Positions 24,950-35,199 of a stretch of DNA of 64,000 nt are shown here, one piece after another (position 1 is the stretch's first letter; each line of letters opens with the position of its first letter). The DNA is taken from the NCBI GenBank assembly GCA_050084985.1, contig JBITNC010000001.1, positions 186,000,001 through 186,064,000 on the forward strand. The letters run 5' to 3'. The notes under the pieces are model-generated. The model did no database searches. It was given only the letters and a program-made list of their open reading frames with translations, and had not been told where the DNA came from. The translations under genes and the position numbers were made by a program. This DNA is from Nageia nagi. Taxonomy: Eukaryota > Pinophyta.

Positions 24950-26300
24950 TCCATCACATAGAGCTTTCTTTTGCTCTAAGTTGTTATCTTTAGGCACATA
25001 TTGATTATTTCTTTGTTTAGGGAATCCTCAGTTCTATATCTTAAATCCTTGATTTACATTTCCATGGTTTTGATTCTATCTTCTGAACTACTAATTCTTC
25101 TTCTAGAAATCCTTCTTCTTGAAACCCTTATTCCTAGGTTATTTCTTTTCAAATCTAGGAAAGTTTCCATCTTTGTGATTATGATTGGCCTTTCTATTAA
25201 TGTTGTGCAAAGCCTATTACTCAATACCTCTATTCTTTGGAAAATAGTTCATAAAGGTTTTTGTAATGCTCAAGTTACTTTCCACTCTCTTGGCTATATC
25301 TTAAGCCTATTTTAAGGTCTTAGGGTTTAGGATGTTGGCCATAGTCTTTATTTTATAATTCATCCCACTAGGAATCTATGAACCTTCAAGTGATTTTTTT
25401 CATATGGAACATACTTAAGAAGTTTGATGAACAGATGATGATAGCTTTGCACACTCATGGGGCCTTGTCAAAATGTATAATATTCCTTATATTTCTTAGT
25501 GAAATAGATCTAAATAATAAATCTTTTCTACAATGCTTCCACAAATTTTGTCCACTTCAAATATTAAACTCCATGCTCAACTTTGTAGGCATTCCACCAT
25601 TTGAGAGCAATATCTTGAAAGTTGTAGGTAACCCATATGGTTATTGGTTTTTAGTGATAGATTTTTCATTGAAAAGTATGTTTTGATCTCCTTTAACCAT
25701 ATGTTTGTGTGCTCTCCTTCATGCTTTTTATTAAACTTGGGTATCTAGGCTTTCTTCAGATCAATCATAAGTTCTTATTCAATTCTTTCCTAAATTTGGT
25801 TGTTTAGTCCACCCAATCTTGTTTGTGCTAGAATGAATGGATCATATTCATTTTTTAAAGGGTCAACTCTTTGACTTAGTAGATTATTTATTAGTTCTTA
25901 CTTCTCTGCAACTTCCTCTTAGATTCTCATGATGGCTTCTTCTCCTCCATTGTTGTAATTGGAATGACTAGAAGAACTCCTAGTATTATTTGAAAGAACC
26001 TACTGATTGTCATTCCTCATTATTCCTCTTCTAGCATTTTGGCCCCTAACATTTGTATTTTTCCCTCTAACACTTACATTTTAGCTTGTAACATTTCTTT
26101 GGTTTGCATTAGCATTGGCATTCATGGAAAGGCTATTTGTGGCACCTTGTTGAAGGTTTCCTAAAGCTCTAGTTACATATCTTGGGAGTGCAATAATCCA
26201 AGTCTACTAAATAGTATTATTATTAGGCTCATGAATACTCATATTGACTTTCTAAACTTTTATAGCAAAAGATTCATGGACCATAGGCTTAAGGGTTTGA
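24950..26300 (-). pseudogene. Gag polyprotein, degenerate
   Basis: Capsid/nucleocapsid precursor of the parent gypsy element. Minus-strand fragments in order include RVDPLKNEYDPFILAQTRLGG, a segment reading FQDIALKWWNAYKVEHG (the Retrotrans_gag core with its ALKWW signature, near 25,560-25,630), and a C-terminal part reading ANILNPKTLK and DIAKRVESNLSITKTFMNYF, leading to the knuckle. The frame is interrupted by many stops and at least one shift. The open plus-strand stretches over this region (25,001-25,315 and 25,378-25,686) are antisense shadows. The start codon is not certain; the coding part begins just left of the PBS. Confidence 0.7.
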
Positions 26301-26307
26301 AATTTAT

Positions 26308-26319
26308 GCTCTAATACCA
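26308..26319 (-). other. Primer-binding site, initiator Met tRNA type
   Basis: The minus strand reads TGGTATTAGAGC, one change (C to T) from the common plant PBS TGGTATCAGAGC. It lies one base after a putative LTR end (GCATTACA), the normal spacing for a minus-strand element. Confidence 0.75.
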
Positions 26320-26320
26320 A

Positions 26321-27435
26321 TGTAATGCATCCATCTATTCTTATTAATCAGAACCCTAAATTCCATACCTATTTTTTATTTATTTTAACACTCAAATAAT
26401 CTAGGAATGAACTAGATGATCTCACATGAGCTTAATAATGGTGCTAGCTAGTTTAACACTCCAATGGCAATATTTATCAAGAATTAGGGTAACCAACCTT
26501 AATAAATATTTCTAGTTTTTATTCCTCAACACTCATCCTATTAATAAGATGCCTTAAAGGTAACCTCACCATTCATGTTCCATGTCCCATGTGTAATAGG
26601 TTTTCTAGTCACGACATAGTGGGTTTCTACTTAGGCCCCATACAACTTGAGAGATCACACTTCCACTAAGTTAGCATCATTACCTAATGATAACTCTCCA
26701 TATCATAGGAGTAGATAAATTATCCTAAGAAATATTCCATATGAGCGGGAAGCATCACCCATGGAATAATTATTATACCTTTATCTACTAACTATAAGTG
26801 GTATGACTACTAGTTACCCTCATCTGGTAATTGTAGTTTTTTCAATTGCTATCCCCACATGACACACCTGTCAAAGGATATGATTCACTAGCCTACCCAT
26901 AACTATCAGTTAGTCCCATCATGTGGTATGTCATTCCTATGCCCATAACTTGGAGAGTTATGTATATTAAATAATATCTTTGAGTGGTTTATTAGTCTAA
27001 TTTATTATTAAATATGTTGATAAAACGAACCACCTATGGTCTACTAACCATAAACTAATGTTCTCAAATAGTGAAGAGGGTACAAGACATCATGCATAAT
27101 ACAAGTTCTAGGGTTTAACATCATTCATATTTTTCCATGAGGTGCACATAGGAAGTTTTGGTTATAGGCTTACTAGGAAGTCACCTAATTCTATTTATCC
27201 CATATGCATTGTATAGCATAAATAGATCTACTTTAAAAGTCCTTATGCATACATAAGTAGCAAGTCATGAGGTAAGGTCTAGCCACTATTGCTACAAAAG
27301 TAATATGATACTAAATGGACCTCACATAAAGAATATTCTTTTTATTTATCATTTAGTGGTGTAGGTTTACTTGGTGAAAGTTCTCCATCATTTTATTTGG
27401 ATTATTATATCCATCCCAAAATTTTCATGGGAACA
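26321..27435 (-). repeat. Tentative 5' LTR of the parent gypsy element
   Basis: The inner end (minus strand GGATGCATTACA) is fixed by the PBS. The outer end is a guess: TGTTCCCATG on the minus strand at about 27,435 gives TG...CA ends and a length near 1.1 kb. No second copy is in the window, so the outer boundary cannot be confirmed. No gene is visible inside. Confidence 0.35.
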
Positions 27436-29270
27436 AATAATTCTTTTCAATATTCTCCTTAGTCCTTGGTTGTAATATGGTAGAATCTAAGTAGATTAGG
27501 TTTTATCTTATTAACTATATATTACTACTATACTATCTACAAATTTCTAAATTTTTCCAAAGTATTCTAAACCATCCCATTTAATCCCATTGAGTCCCAT
27601 TTGTACCCATTTTGATACCAAGTGCCCCTAAAATTTTCCAAGTGATTCCAAATTGTCTCTTTCGAACTATAACTCCAACTTAGGATTATTTCTAAGTCAT
27701 TGGGATAGTTTTGGGTTTATTGGGATTAATGACCTAATGAATCTACTTCCATATACCACATTATTCTCATTGACCCTTAACAACTTATAATACCCATTAA
27801 CCATTTCAATGTAAAAATAAATATTAATTTCTACTTTTATCCATGTAACCATTACTAGTCATCATAATGTCATTCATGATAGAAAGGAAACTCAGTAAAT
27901 CATAATAATTTTCATAATAAAACCAATTCATAAAAGTACAGACTCATCTACCTTTCATATATCAATATATAAATATAAAATAACCTTCATATATAATTTT
28001 AAGTCAACACAAAAATATTAATCAATTACAAGAGGTTCCAATATACTTAGTGAAATTTATCCATCAACATCTAATTTAATGACATATGTTTTTATAGACC
28101 ATAAAACATACAAATAATCATCATGTCTCATAATACAAATTTGAAACAAATGGAGTATATCATTGATAGACTAATAAATCATTCTTTAATTTATTTCTTC
28201 ATAGAATAAATCCATCGATATTTGCTCAACAAACATCTTCATGGACCTTTGTTCAATGATCATTTTCATGGATATTTGGTCAATGAGCATCTTCATGGAC
28301 CTTTTGTGGATAGGTCAAGTACTAAGAGGGAGGAGGATCAAGACAACCCATTAAATGTTTTTTACCAACAATGCAAATAACTATCATTTTGAGTCTATAC
28401 TCATGGACCTCAAGAGGACTTGGGTCCCCCCTTCCTTGGTCTAGTCATTTCATAATTATAATTTACTTCATCCTTAAAATTACTTTTATTTTCTATTAGC
28501 AAGAATTAACCATTTTTATTTCCACTCTCATTTTATTTTTTTCATTATATCTACTATTCTCTTTTTATTTAAAGGGATTCATCTATATCATGTTATCAAA
28601 TGATGATTTTAATACCAAATAAAATTCTTATTACTTTATTATAATGGAGGCATATTTGTTAAAATAACCTTTAATTATTTTATATTACCTTAGAAGATAA
28701 TCCATTAGAGAATGAAATAGGATTCCCTTCTAAAATGTAAAAATCTAACATAGTGTAATATTATATTAAACATCCAATTTTGTTGAATCGGATCAATTCA
28801 CTTTTCATTCCAATATAGAGGACATGTTTGTGAACTATGGGCAATAGGGAAAATATAAAATGACTCAATAATAATCCTAATGCAAACATAATCTAAATGA
28901 ATGCATTATATATCATAGGGTGACCACAAAGCTCATACGCTAGAAGAAGGCATAATAGGCATTTAAAAAAAAACTATAATTTTACCATAGATATGTGATT
29001 TTTCCTATGTGAAATGGTAGAGTTTAAAAGGGGTGATTACATCATAGATATGTTTGATTCAATTAATAAGACTATGTAGGTAAAGGGAAAGACAATGATG
29101 CTATTATTAGATAAAGGCCAAACTCTACAACTTTTAATATCATTCTTATTAGTATAAACCATTGCATAAGCTCAATAAGGAAGTATGGGAGTTTATTGCA
29201 GATATTGATTTTTATGGGCATTTGGAATACAATACACATAGATCAAAATTTATGAAGTATTACAACAATT
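27436..29270. other. AT-rich stretch with no recognisable gene
   Basis: No open frame worth naming on either strand. The only structure I see is a short 27-bp tandem repeat at about 28,234. This is the sequence into which element 2 inserted at 29,271. Confidence 0.5.
28234..28309. repeat. 27-bp tandem repeat, about 2.8 copies
   Basis: Units begin catcttcatgg at 28,234, cattttcatgg at 28,261 and catcttcatgg at 28,288, each followed by a TTTG/TTGG and a tcaatga-type tail. The length is a multiple of three, but no frame is open. Confidence 0.7.
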
Positions 29271-29399
29271 TGTAACATCCCATTTGCACTTTTTATCAGA
29301 CCCATTGGGTCATCTTGTACTATAACTATTTATATTATTTGCATTTAGATTGTGTAACTTACAATAATAGTTTAATGAATCATATGGACCCCACTATGA
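29271..29399 (+). repeat. 5' LTR of element 2, first part
   Basis: Matches the start of the 3' LTR (38,316 on): tgtaacatccc, ttgtactataactattta and a gtggaccc-type block align. It is interrupted by element 3 right after ccactatga. Confidence 0.88.
29395..29399 (+). other. Target-site duplication of element 3, left copy
   Basis: tatga here and tgtga at 34,037-34,041 flank element 3 and differ by one base. The joined text agrees with the uninterrupted 3' LTR (ttgtga). Confidence 0.6.
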
Positions 29400-29867
29400 T
29401 GATGGAATTAAAGGATTCCATATAACCAATATCACCTTGAAGTTTCACCAACAAATCTATAATTCATCCATATAGAAAAGCATAAAAAATCACACAAAAG
29501 ATAACACATCATGTATAGTGGTTCCTACATCTTTTGGGAGTACATCCACTTTGAACCATCATTATATTACTTTCTCATAAGATAAGTCTCTTACAACTCT
29601 ACACAACAAGCATTACCATGCTTAATATGGTTACATAATGAGAGGGATACCTCTCCATTTGTAAGAAGAAATCCACCTTTTAACCTTTCTTTTACCCAAG
29701 GGTAAGGTTAATTATATTTCTATATTTAATTCTATTTCTAAATTTATTTTTCTTTCTATTTTTATTCCCTTAATGCTTTAAGGTATCTAAAAATACTTTT
29801 AGCATTAAGTGAATTTACATATAAAAATAAATATTACATAGTAATTATTACATCACAATTTCCAACA
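29400..29867 (-). repeat. 3' LTR of element 3
   Basis: Begins (plus strand) tgatggaattaaagg and ends aatttccaaca, so it reads TGTTGG...CA on the minus strand. It is similar to 33,568-34,036 along its length, including gagagggatacctct and taatgctttaagg. Confidence 0.88.
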
Positions 29868-29876
29868 CTCTCCTTT
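29868..29876 (-). other. Polypurine tract of element 3
   Basis: The minus strand reads aaaggagag directly before TGTTGG, the start of the 3' LTR. It would prime plus-strand DNA synthesis. Confidence 0.7.
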
Positions 29877-30680
29877 AATTTAATATTGGGTAGAATTTAA
29901 AAAAAAATAAAGAGAAATAAGAAAGAGAAAGTAAGAGAGAGTTCTCTTCCAAGACATACAAGTGGAGATGAGAACATTTTACATATTTAAGAAAGTAATA
30001 GAATATAGATGGTTCTATAATGGCTCAATTATTTAACCATTTTAATAAATAGTTTTACAATACAATCATTAACTAAAAATGATTTCTTCCTACAAGAGTA
30101 GTCATTTAACAACATGTTGATATAATGAGCCTCCATAAGCCTACATACTTGAAATAACTTGTTGCAATCTTAAGATGAACCTACAAGCTACAAGTAGCTC
30201 ATAAATAAGATCAATTATGTACATCATATATACTCATATAATATAGATGTCATTCATAAATCAATTAAATATACCAAGTCATCATATATGCATAGCATCA
30301 AATATCACATACATCATCAAATATATATCATATGTGCAAAATGTATTATCATTCTCAACCAAAGGATAAGAAATATCATCAATCGTTATAAAAAAAATTT
30401 GATTTTTGATTTCTATAATTATTTGTGTTTATTTGTTTTAGATCATTATTCTATATTTTTTGAGGGTATATGGTGTCATCACATCATAATATTTTATAAT
30501 TTAATTCTCCTCTTTTATGACAACTTCACTAAAAAAATACTTATGTGATGTTGTTAGCTTAAACATGTCACAAATGATCAAAAAATAATATAACTAGGCC
30601 ATAATTTTATATTTTTAAGCCATAAATATCAACTTGAACAAACACAAAGCCAAGGTTTACAAAGCATAAGCCATATATTA

Positions 30681-31060
30681 AATCAACTTGACTTTACCAA
30701 GAGTGGCACAATAAATTAACTTGACTTTACCAAGAGTGAGTCGAGATGCCAAAATAAATAAACTTAACTTTACCAAGAGTGAGTCAAGATATCATAATAA
30801 ATAAACTTAACTTTACCAAGAGTGAATAAAGATGCCATATTAAATAAACTTGACTTTACCAAGAGTGAGTCAACATGCCATCTTAAATAAACTTGACTTT
30901 ACCAAGAGTGATTCAACATGCCATCTTAAATAAACTTGACTTTACCAAGAGTGAGTCAAAATTCCATAATAAATAAACTTCACCTTACCAAGAGTGAGTC
31001 AAGATGTCATCTCAAATAAACTTGACTTTACCAAGGGTGAGTCAACATGCCATATTAACC
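30681..31060. repeat. 43-bp minisatellite, nine copies
   Basis: The core actttaccaagagtgagtca recurs with accaag at 30,696, 30,729, 30,772, 30,815, 30,858, 30,901, 30,944, 30,987 and 31,030. Spacing is exactly 43 bp from the second copy on and 33 bp before it. Copies differ by a few substitutions. Confidence 0.93.
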
Positions 31061-31736
31061 ATGCTACTAGTTAAGACATATATGATAGAAAAAGGTAGCA
31101 TTCATCTAACAAGGATGCAATTTTCCATAAAAGATTGTAATGTAGAGAAGGATGAACCTTTTTAATCACTCCAACATTCAATAATCATGAATAAGATTGA
31201 ACCTTTTTAACCACTCCATACAATTGAATTAGCAATATGGTAAATAATCCATCATCATAGATCTATTTCTCTAACATGAAAGTAAAATATGGCAAATAGT
31301 ACCTTATAAGTCATCACAAAGATGCCAAGCCAATAATTATAGTCACAAACCTCCTAAGGACAAAGTAAGCATTACTTTAAACCTTCTTGGGAACAAATAA
31401 AAAATAATATGCTTGGATTTTATACTTGCTAGCAATGTGGCACAATCCATCAACATGGAAGAATTGCTTTGTTTTTAGACTTCACCTTAAGAGTAACTTC
31501 ATTAAAATTGAAGCATATTACAAAACTTTACACATGTAGAGAAGAATATACATTTCTCAAAGGTACTTTTATGCTTCTTTTATAAAGTAAGATTAATATT
31601 ACATTATCAATATCCTTAATAAGTTTTGTGAAGAGAGTTTAAATTTTTTTCACTCCAAGTATAATATTCAATGTTGAGTAAGTTTATAAACTCTATTCTA
31701 ACAAGCATGTGTGCACAATAAAAAACATCCAACTAG

Positions 31737-31740
<4 letters not shown>

Positions 31741-31772
<32 letters not shown>
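31741..31772. repeat. (GT)16 microsatellite
   Basis: Sixteen uninterrupted GT units. The open minus-strand stretch with alternating Thr-His across it is an artefact of this repeat. Confidence 0.97.
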
Positions 31773-31775
<3 letters not shown>

Positions 31776-32910
31776 GTGCACAACCAATAAAAATAGTAAT
31801 ATTTAAAGAAAGCTTACACAAACTTTTTCCTTCAAATGATGTACATAACAAAATTAATTTTGGAAGTTCAAAAACTATCATATCAACTATTTATGTAACA
31901 AATGTGTAGATAAATATAAATATCAATTTTAAGTTCAATGCACATTAAGAATACTAAGACTTTTGTAGTATAAATTAATGCAATCAATATGGTTTGTGCA
32001 TGTCAAAGGTTAAAATAAATTTTTACTTAAATTTCAAACATTATGCACATCCAAGCACATCACATTATGCATATCCATACTATTAATAAAGTGCATTTTT
32101 AATTATCAATATATTGGATGTTTCTGTCAATTAAATTTGATTTAAATATCTCCAATGTTACCTTGAAAGAAATTGTAATACTTACAAAAATTGCACAATA
32201 ATGGTGGCAAGTAACTTTGATAAAAAATGTTGCTTTCAAAAAATTAAGATAAATATGTACAATTGCAATATTTTCCACTTAGTCTCATAAGATTATAAAC
32301 ATAATCTATAATTTTATCCAAAAATATGTGTCCAAGATATAATTTTACAAAAGAAATTAGTTTCTAATATTTTGAAAAAAATGGTTATATTTATAAACCA
32401 TAAGCATGTTTATACTTTTAAAAACTTTTGATGTTATAATAACACTAACAAAATGTTTTGAATACTAATTTTAACATTTACTTAAATTCTAGGAAAGATC
32501 ACATTCCTTTTCATTAAATAAAAAATTGCACAGGAATGCACTAATGTGCTTTGTATTTATATTTTACCTTTGCAAATATTTAAATAGTTTACCAAATTTT
32601 AAAAATTTGATATTAATAATTACCACCACATTGTTAAAAAGGTAACATGTTTTTTTTTAAATAAAAAATTTGTAAATAATTTTACCTTTGTAAATAATAA
32701 GAAAGGTTATTTTTTAAAAAATATCCCATATACTAAAAAAAGATAACATACTCTTTTTCTTATTTTTATTTTTATTTTAAAAACTTCACCCCTTTTTTAA
32801 AAAGGATGCCCAAAAAAAAAAATTACTATATTTTTTAAAAAGAAAACTTATTCTTAAAATAATATCCATAATATTTCATAATTTAATTATTTTTTGTATA
32901 ATTTTTGAAG

Positions 32911-33250
32911 ATTGGCACCCACAAGGCTGCATGCCCTCCAAGGAGGGGTGATGCCCTTGGACTATGCATCCTCCATGGAGGGGCAGCATCTAGTAGGTTT
33001 GCACACCCATTCCAAGGAGGGACAGTGACTAGTAGGACTACATGCCCACACAAAGGAGGGGCCACCCCCTAAGGAATGTGCCCTCTCCAAGAAGGTGCCA
33101 CAATCTTTGGTGCATGCCCTCTTTAAGAAGGGACTATCCCCTAAGGAGCATGCCCTCTCCAAGGAGTGGCCACCCTCTTAGGTGCATGCTCCCTCTCTAA
33201 GAGGGGTCACCCTTGGGTGTGCACTCCCTCTCTAGGAGGGGCTACCTTAT
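32911..33250. repeat. GC-rich block of imperfect repeats with inverted motifs
   Basis: About 340 bp, sharply richer in G and C than its AT-rich surroundings. It is built from imperfect units containing gcatgccctc and ccaaggagggg. Many carry an inverted repeat such as cctccatggagg (32,970-32,981, a perfect palindrome) and ccctcc-aa-ggaggg-like arms (32,934-32,947). Minus-strand open stretches here (32,883-33,065; 32,962-33,162) are by-products of the repeat. Confidence 0.85.
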
Positions 33251-33550
33251 AATTTAAAAAAATGTTTTATAGTTTTTAATTATTTAATTTGTTAAAATAA
33301 AATTATGTATCCCATTTTTTTAAATATAATACAAAAATAATAAAACTATATTATATATAAAAAAATATAACAAGAAACAAAACTTTTAAATGAAAACTAT
33401 ATATAAATATACAAAAAACTATTTTCAAAAAAATATATATATCCTTATTTTTGGAACATATAAAATATATATATATTAAACAAACTTTATTTTGCATGTA
33501 TATAATTTTTACAAACATACATCAAGCTTGTTGAAGTGAAAACTCCAAGA

Positions 33551-33565
33551 ATAGCTTTGATACCA
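33551..33565 (-). other. Primer-binding site of element 3
   Basis: The minus strand reads TGGTATCAAAGCTAT, close to the initiator-Met type TGGTATCAGAGC, two bases after the end of the right-hand LTR. Confidence 0.75.
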
Positions 33566-33567
33566 TT

Positions 33568-34036
33568 TGATGGAATTGAAGGATTCCATATAACTAAGAT
33601 CACCTTGAAGTTTATCTAACAAATTTACCATTCATCAATTTAGCAAAGAAAGAAATAATCACATAAAATATAACACATCATGTATAATGGTTCCTCCATC
33701 TCTTAAGAGTACATCCACTTTGAACCATCATTCTATTACCTTCTCACAAGATAACTCTCCTACAACAATACATAACAAGCATTACCATACTTAATCTGGT
33801 TACATAATGAGAGGGATACCTCTCTATTTATAAGAAGAAACCCACCATTTAACCTTTCTTTTACCCAAGGAAAAGGTTAAAGATGTTTCTATATTTAATT
33901 CTATTTCTAAATTTATTCCTCTTTCTATTTATATTCCCTTAATGCTTTAAGGCATCTAAAGATACATTTAGCATGAAATAAATTTACATTTAAAGAGAAA
34001 TATTACATAATAAATATTACATTAAAATTATCAAAA
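33568..34036 (-). repeat. 5' LTR of element 3
   Basis: Direct repeat of 29,400-29,867. It starts (plus strand) tgatggaattgaagg and ends aattatcaaaa; the terminal CA-type end on the plus side has decayed. The PBS lies next to it. Confidence 0.88.
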
Positions 34037-35144
34037 TGTGAACCCCAAGTGTGATTTATCCCTCGTAAGTAGTGGACTAGATATATTTTGTATTAGAGAT
34101 CTTGGATTGTATGAATCCCAAGGTATGTTTATGCACTTATAAGTTTGATGGCCACCAACATGGTAGCACCACACTAGGGAGGGCCCCATACCTCCACACT
34201 AGCTTATTAAAGCTCCAAGACCCCCATGTTGGGATTTTAGATGTTGGGGACCCCATGTTAGCACCTTATATGGTCATGACCCCCATGTTGGTATATTAGA
34301 TGATTATGACCCCCACATTGGCACTTAAGTGAATTGCCCCCCCCCCCCCCCCCAAATACCCAATGTTAGATTAAATGAACTAGATGACTTCTAGCTAAGA
34401 TACAAACATGATCAAGATATAAGTAGACATTGGAGCTTTAGTATTGGGTAGCTATTAATTATTATACACTTCTATTATAGACCTTTAGGCATAAGACTAA
34501 GTGAAGCAATGGGATCTTGATTATCTATGATTTAGGTGGAGCAACTAGCCCATTTGATGGAATTTTCTAGGATTTACTTCTACCTTCAATGGTTTACTAA
34601 GGTTCAAGGAGAGCTCCTTTAGTGGAGAGGATTTGGAGTCTAAGGGAGTATATCTATTTCATGGTTCTATAGCTATTCTAGTATTGTGATATTATTATAT
34701 TTTACCCTAGTTAGCTCCTTGGAGGCCAAAAACTAGCTCTTGGAGCTAGATTTTATATCATTATTCATATTATATCTTAATATAGGCCATTGATTATTAG
34801 ATCTCATGTGTTGTATTATTTTTTCCATGTATATGACATCATTTAGAATCATTGTATCTCAATTATGCATGTGATAGTGTTAGGATCATTTATTTATGTT
34901 GGTTTTCCATATGATAGTATTCATTGGTGTTGTAGAATTATATATTCATCATTATGAACATTCATTAGGTTTTTAGTGGTATTGGAACCTTTAAAGGGCT
35001 AATGTTAGCCTTGGGGGTGTGTTTAAGGATTTAGGAGGCCAACATTGGTATTATGGATGCATGGGTGAGAGTGTTGGTAACCCTAGTTATTTGGTTTTGA
35101 TAATCATTACTAATTTGAGTTAAGATCCCTTTAAGATCATTACA
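34037..35144 (+). repeat. 5' LTR of element 2, second part
   Basis: Continues the LTR after element 3. It begins with the right copy of the 5-bp duplication (tgtga, 34,037-34,041), then gaaccccaag aligned to gagtcccaag in the 3' LTR. It includes ccccatgttgg repeats, a C17 run and the end atcattaca. The open stretch at 34,102-34,299 is a by-product of the repeats. Confidence 0.88.
34337..34353 (+). repeat. C17 homopolymer
   Basis: Seventeen C in a row, where the 3' LTR has only gggcccccaaa (near 38,740). It has expanded in this copy, or its length is a sequencing guess. Confidence 0.9.
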
Positions 35145-35146
35145 AG

Positions 35147-35158
35147 TGGTATCAAAAC
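35147..35158 (+). other. Primer-binding site of element 2
   Basis: TGGTATCAAAAC, two changes from TGGTATCAGAGC, lies two bases after the 5' LTR end (cattaca). Confidence 0.75.
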
Positions 35159-35199
35159 TAGGATCTTGCTAGCCTATGCATGAGACCTAGAATCCATCA

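Larger units (their letters stand above)
1..27435 (-). mobile_element. Ty3/gypsy (chromovirus-like) element carrying the array
   Basis: Read on the minus strand from right to left, the order is PBS (26,319), Gag with CCHC-type knuckle, aspartic protease, RT with FLDD box, RNase H, integrase, then the array. That order (Gag-PR-RT-RH-INT) is the Ty3/gypsy one, and the initiator-Met-type PBS and PR-RT linker (EYKDVF..LPNLPPK) fit a chromovirus-like lineage, which is an inference. Gag, PR and RT are single copy, while the RT thumb to INT part is present about 15 times. The 3' LTR must lie left of the window. Stops are frequent and mostly TAA/TAG at expected Gln codons. The right limit depends on the tentative 5' LTR end. 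Confidence 0.85.
29877..33550 (-). other. Interior of element 3, no coding capacity seen
   Basis: Very AT-rich with runs of A and T. It contains the 43-bp minisatellite (30,681-31,060), a GT microsatellite (31,741) and the GC-rich block (32,911-33,250). The few open stretches, such as the plus-strand one at 30,288-30,548, are low-complexity and resemble nothing I know. Confidence 0.65.
29400..34036 (-). mobile_element. Nested non-coding LTR retrotransposon (element 3)
   Basis: Direct repeats of about 468 bp (29,400-29,867 and 33,568-34,036) bound a 3.7-kb interior. On the minus strand a PBS follows the right-hand (5') LTR and a polypurine tract precedes the left-hand (3') LTR. I found no Gag, protease, RT or integrase in any frame, so it would have depended on proteins from elsewhere (a LARD-like layout). 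Family is unknown; short LTRs and the 5-bp duplication do not decide between Copia and Gypsy. Confidence 0.85.

Noticed and set aside
25001-25686. Plus-strand open stretches of 104 and 102 codons
   Set aside because: Antisense to Gag of element 1, which is readable on the minus strand with the ALKWW core.
30681-31060. Regular direct repeats that could suggest a CRISPR array
   Set aside because: The repeat makes up the whole 43-bp period with no unique spacers, and the context is a plant retrotransposon interior.
31693-31881. Minus-strand open stretch with alternating Thr-His
   Set aside because: Produced by the (GT)16 microsatellite.
32883-33162. Two minus-strand open stretches rich in Pro, Leu and Cys
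   Set aside because: Both are readings of the GC-rich tandem block in different frames, with no start or family support.
34102-34299. 65-codon plus-strand open stretch in the 5' LTR of element 2
   Set aside because: It lies within repeated ccccatgttgg LTR sequence and is not conserved as an open frame in the 3' LTR.
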